Below are positions 61,444 to 64,000 of a stretch of DNA of 64,000 bases, piece by piece. The stretch is from Undaria pinnatifida (lineage: Eukaryota > Sar > Phaeophyceae > Laminariales > Alariaceae): the NCBI GenBank assembly GCA_012845835.1, contig JABAKD010000011.1, forward strand, positions 9,486,381 through 9,550,380, read 5' to 3'. Within the stretch, counting starts at the first letter, position 1. Every line of letters starts with the position of its first letter. Under the pieces are notes generated by a model. The model was not told where the DNA came from, made no database searches, and saw only the letters and a program-made list of their open reading frames with translations. Made by a program: the position numbers and the translations under genes.

Positions 61444-62748
61444 GCTCAAATTCTGCAAAGCCTGACTCCCTGCGTCCCCTGTTGATATAAACCTGCCGAT
61501 TTATCTAGAAGAGTAGGTGCTACGCGATGAAAAATGCGCGTCGTCGGCGTTTCTGTTCTTGATCGGCGTACACGTCGACGAGGGTCCATGGCCGGAGGAG
61601 ACTATTAGGGGTGGAGGGGGTGGGGGGGGGGGAATGTTTTTGAGTGCACCGAGGTTTGGCTGCTGTCAGGATATGGTGTCATTTGCCAGATGCGGTTGTG
61701 CTTTCAATACTGTCGGCATGGTGCGTAGGTGGTGCGAGGGGTTGCACGTGAGTTCATATTCACTCGTGGGATCAACATACGGAGACATGTAATTTTTCTT
61801 GTCCTTTGTGCATCGGCCTTTGCTATGGGGACTACCTGGGAGGCAGACAATCTTCGTTTGCAAGTCCTAGAACAGCGCCAAACATGTCAATCGGCTGATT
61901 AATCACAAAAAATGCGTGTTCGCGCGGTAGCGTTTGATAGGTTTTGAACTTTAATTACCACGATGTCCGCTACAGTTGATAGCGATGCAGGAATGATGCA
62001 CGAGGAGCACCCAAAATGCCTATGAAGTTAAATTATTTAACTTGCTATTCATACGCCAGCGTGAGAAACGATTTTTTGGGTGCGCAACGAGTAGGCCTAG
62101 ACACCGTTACACATTGACAGTTTCGTACAACTCAATTGCAAGGAAGGGGAGTGATAAAAAAACTACTCGACCCTTCCTGTGACGCAGAGCATGTGTCTAC
62201 TAATATAGGGATACGGAGAACATGACTCACTTTCTCAAACACATAGCATGTCAAACTTTGAGTTGAAAACTGGCGTTTTAGAGCAAATATGTCGCATGTC
62301 GGCACTTTCACCCCTTGACAGACAGCGTGAAGGAAACTACCTTCACAGACAGCCTTGACAGAAAAAATCAGGGGACAGTATCGAAAATCCCCGCTTTATC
62401 AAAAACGCCTGACAATGATGTATAAATTAGTGTGTTTTTCTGCGTTTTCCTGTTTTAGGCATCTTGATACGTTTCCGAGTCCGATCTGCAGAAAGATGGG
62501 AATTGACTTGCAGAATATCGATGATCTCAAATTAGCTCATATCAAACGAGTAAAACAGCCGAACAAAAACAAAAAATATCAGGGGTTTCCACACATATTA
62601 TGATTTGTTTTCTACCAGGGAGGTTAGGAATATATGTCTAGACGGCTGGATATGCATTGGCAGACAGCTTGACACTGACATGTCTCCCGACGTCTTTTAG
62701 AGGAGCAAGACGGCTACGTCTAAAAAAATGCAGGTGACGCGTAGCCAA
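61444..62748. other. no recognised feature
   Basis: Contains short ACAGCCTTGACAG-like motifs at 62320-62360 and 62660-62680. No supported gene. Confidence 0.3.
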
Positions 62749-62880
62749 CATGTGAGGGGTATGGGTCGCGGTCACAAGACAGGTCACTTATGCACCGACA
62801 GAGAGACTTGACGTCATGTGAGGGGTATGGGTCGCGGTCACAAGACAGGTCACTTATGCACCGACGGAGAGACTTCACGT
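62749..62880 (+). repeat. two 66-bp tandem units
   Basis: CATGTGAGGGGTATGGGTCG, CGGTCACAAGACAGGTCACT, TATGCACCGACRGAGAGACT repeated with only two or three differences, so recent. Confidence 0.95.
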
Positions 62881-63669
62881 CAGCGTTGTGACGCGTGAAC
62901 CTCACTCAGCATTTTCGGTCAGACAATAGTTCGTGGTGTATGTAACAAGTACATAAACAAATGGTCGGCGGCGTTCGAAACCGTCGAAAAAAATTGGCGT
63001 GCGTGCGTCCGCATCACCGGCACGGGGTCAAAACGCATAGTAATCAAACCGCAGACGGTTCTTCTTATAAATAAAATAAGCCCCCCTCATCCGTCGTCTC
63101 AAGCGCCACCCCACCCCAGTTTCAAGAGCGACAGCACGATGCGCCTCGCGATTCTCTCAATAAACTGATGCGAAGCATCGGTGCTACTTGAGGGAAAACA
63201 CGGCGAGAAAAACCACCCTGTATTCCGCAGGTGGCGATCGAGCCCAAAATAACACGCGGCGAGTTCATATTGCAGGTTGGATGATAACAACGCAGCCCAC
63301 ACCACCGTACGATTGCTCATCATGAACCAACACCGCGCGTCATGGAACACTGGGTGTCCAAACAAAGACGAGACGCAAACTGTGTAGGATTTCCAGTAAA
63401 TCGGCGTCAAACCTTCATTCAACACGACGCGCAATTGCTAACAAAGAAGCCAGCGCTTGCAGCAATCGCCACATCAACTGAGTTTCCTTTGTCGGCATAC
63501 CGTCACTGCCAACCTCCTCGCCCCACCAACTTGACGTGCGGACAGCCATAACAAGACATCGGCAAATACAAATATAATCCATTTCGTAGAAAACGTTGAC
63601 CGCGACGGGTCAGCCGAAATTTTACGAATTGAAGGCAATCCCCACCCATTCGTCCACTACCCCATTCCC

Positions 63670-63800
63670 AGGGAAAAGAGCTCAGCAAGCTTGGGCGGAG
63701 CACTCCTTGCGCTCGAGTTGCACGCCAGCCCCAAACGCGTTTAGCTCCTTGGACGCGTCGAAGCACGCCTGAGCGCCAAGCGACGGAAAAGAGGGGTACG
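63670..63800 (-). CDS. possible short exon near the right edge
   Basis: On the minus strand a frame reads RLPYPSFPSLGAQACFDASK then ELNAFGAGVQLERKECSAQA and C before TGA. Its composition looks coding. No splice sites were confirmed and no family is recognised. Confidence 0.2.
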
Positions 63801-64000
63801 GCAGCCGTGTCAGCAGTCAGTTTGCCATGTATTCGAAGAGCGAGTATCTGCCCGGCGCATCGACAATACTAGCGAGCGGGGTCTTTCTATGCGATGTACA
63901 CGGGTGGTAAAATTAACACTCTCGTACCGCTTGCCAGCAATATGCCTACTGCCGTGGCCGTCAAAATACAGCTACTCGCCCAGCTCTGGACAACTGTTGT

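Overview
The window is eukaryotic nuclear DNA. It holds one recognisable host gene split into short exons by kilobase-long introns, Ty1/copia retrotransposon remains, and many small DNA transposons, SINE-like copies, minisatellites, microsatellites and G/C homopolymer tracts. There are no bacterial operons, rRNA genes, intact tRNA genes or CRISPR arrays. Long introns with GT-AG (and one GC-AG) borders, frequent CAG/CTG runs, interstitial TTAGGG-type repeats and dispersed MITEs would suit a stramenopile alga, possibly a brown alga. That lineage is an inference and rests on no marker gene.

Layout. 1-3576: minus-strand Ty1/copia element with gag, protease and D,D35E integrase, a probable LTR at 3119-3576, a frameshift and an in-frame stop; it runs off the left edge. 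3577-4790: an older copia gag/protease fragment that the first element seems to have entered. 5.6-8.7 kb: diverged repeats, one TTAA-flanked MITE, no recognised gene. 8.7-25.2 kb: a complete or nearly complete minus-strand homologue of SDS22 (PPP1R7), the leucine-rich-repeat regulator of protein phosphatase 1. It has eight exons whose splice phases all agree and which together encode eleven LRRs of 22 residues plus the LRR cap. Its introns (0.6-4.0 kb) hold most of the repeats in this part.

25.3-33.4 kb: intergenic repeats, including a 1.4 kb fold-back element whose arms are about 600-700 bp each and tRNA-derived SINE-like copies. 33.4-37.2 kb: a 3.76 kb hAT-type element with a perfect 8-bp target duplication and other repeats nested in it. 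37.6-39 kb: a tandem duplication and a small TIR element. 39-50.5 kb: several copies of a large G-rich dispersed repeat, a second hAT-type element (40391-41986) built around subterminal CCCGACCCG repeats, and two weak gene candidates near 43.4-44.9 kb. 50.5-64 kb: exon-like open frames, five or more copies of a repeat with a poly-C/poly-G end, MITEs, a 270-bp ACAA microsatellite and a possible OTU-like fragment.

The only functional assignment held with high confidence is SDS22. The transposons are mostly non-autonomous: no transposase was recognised in any of the TIR elements, so full-length relatives elsewhere must have mobilised them.
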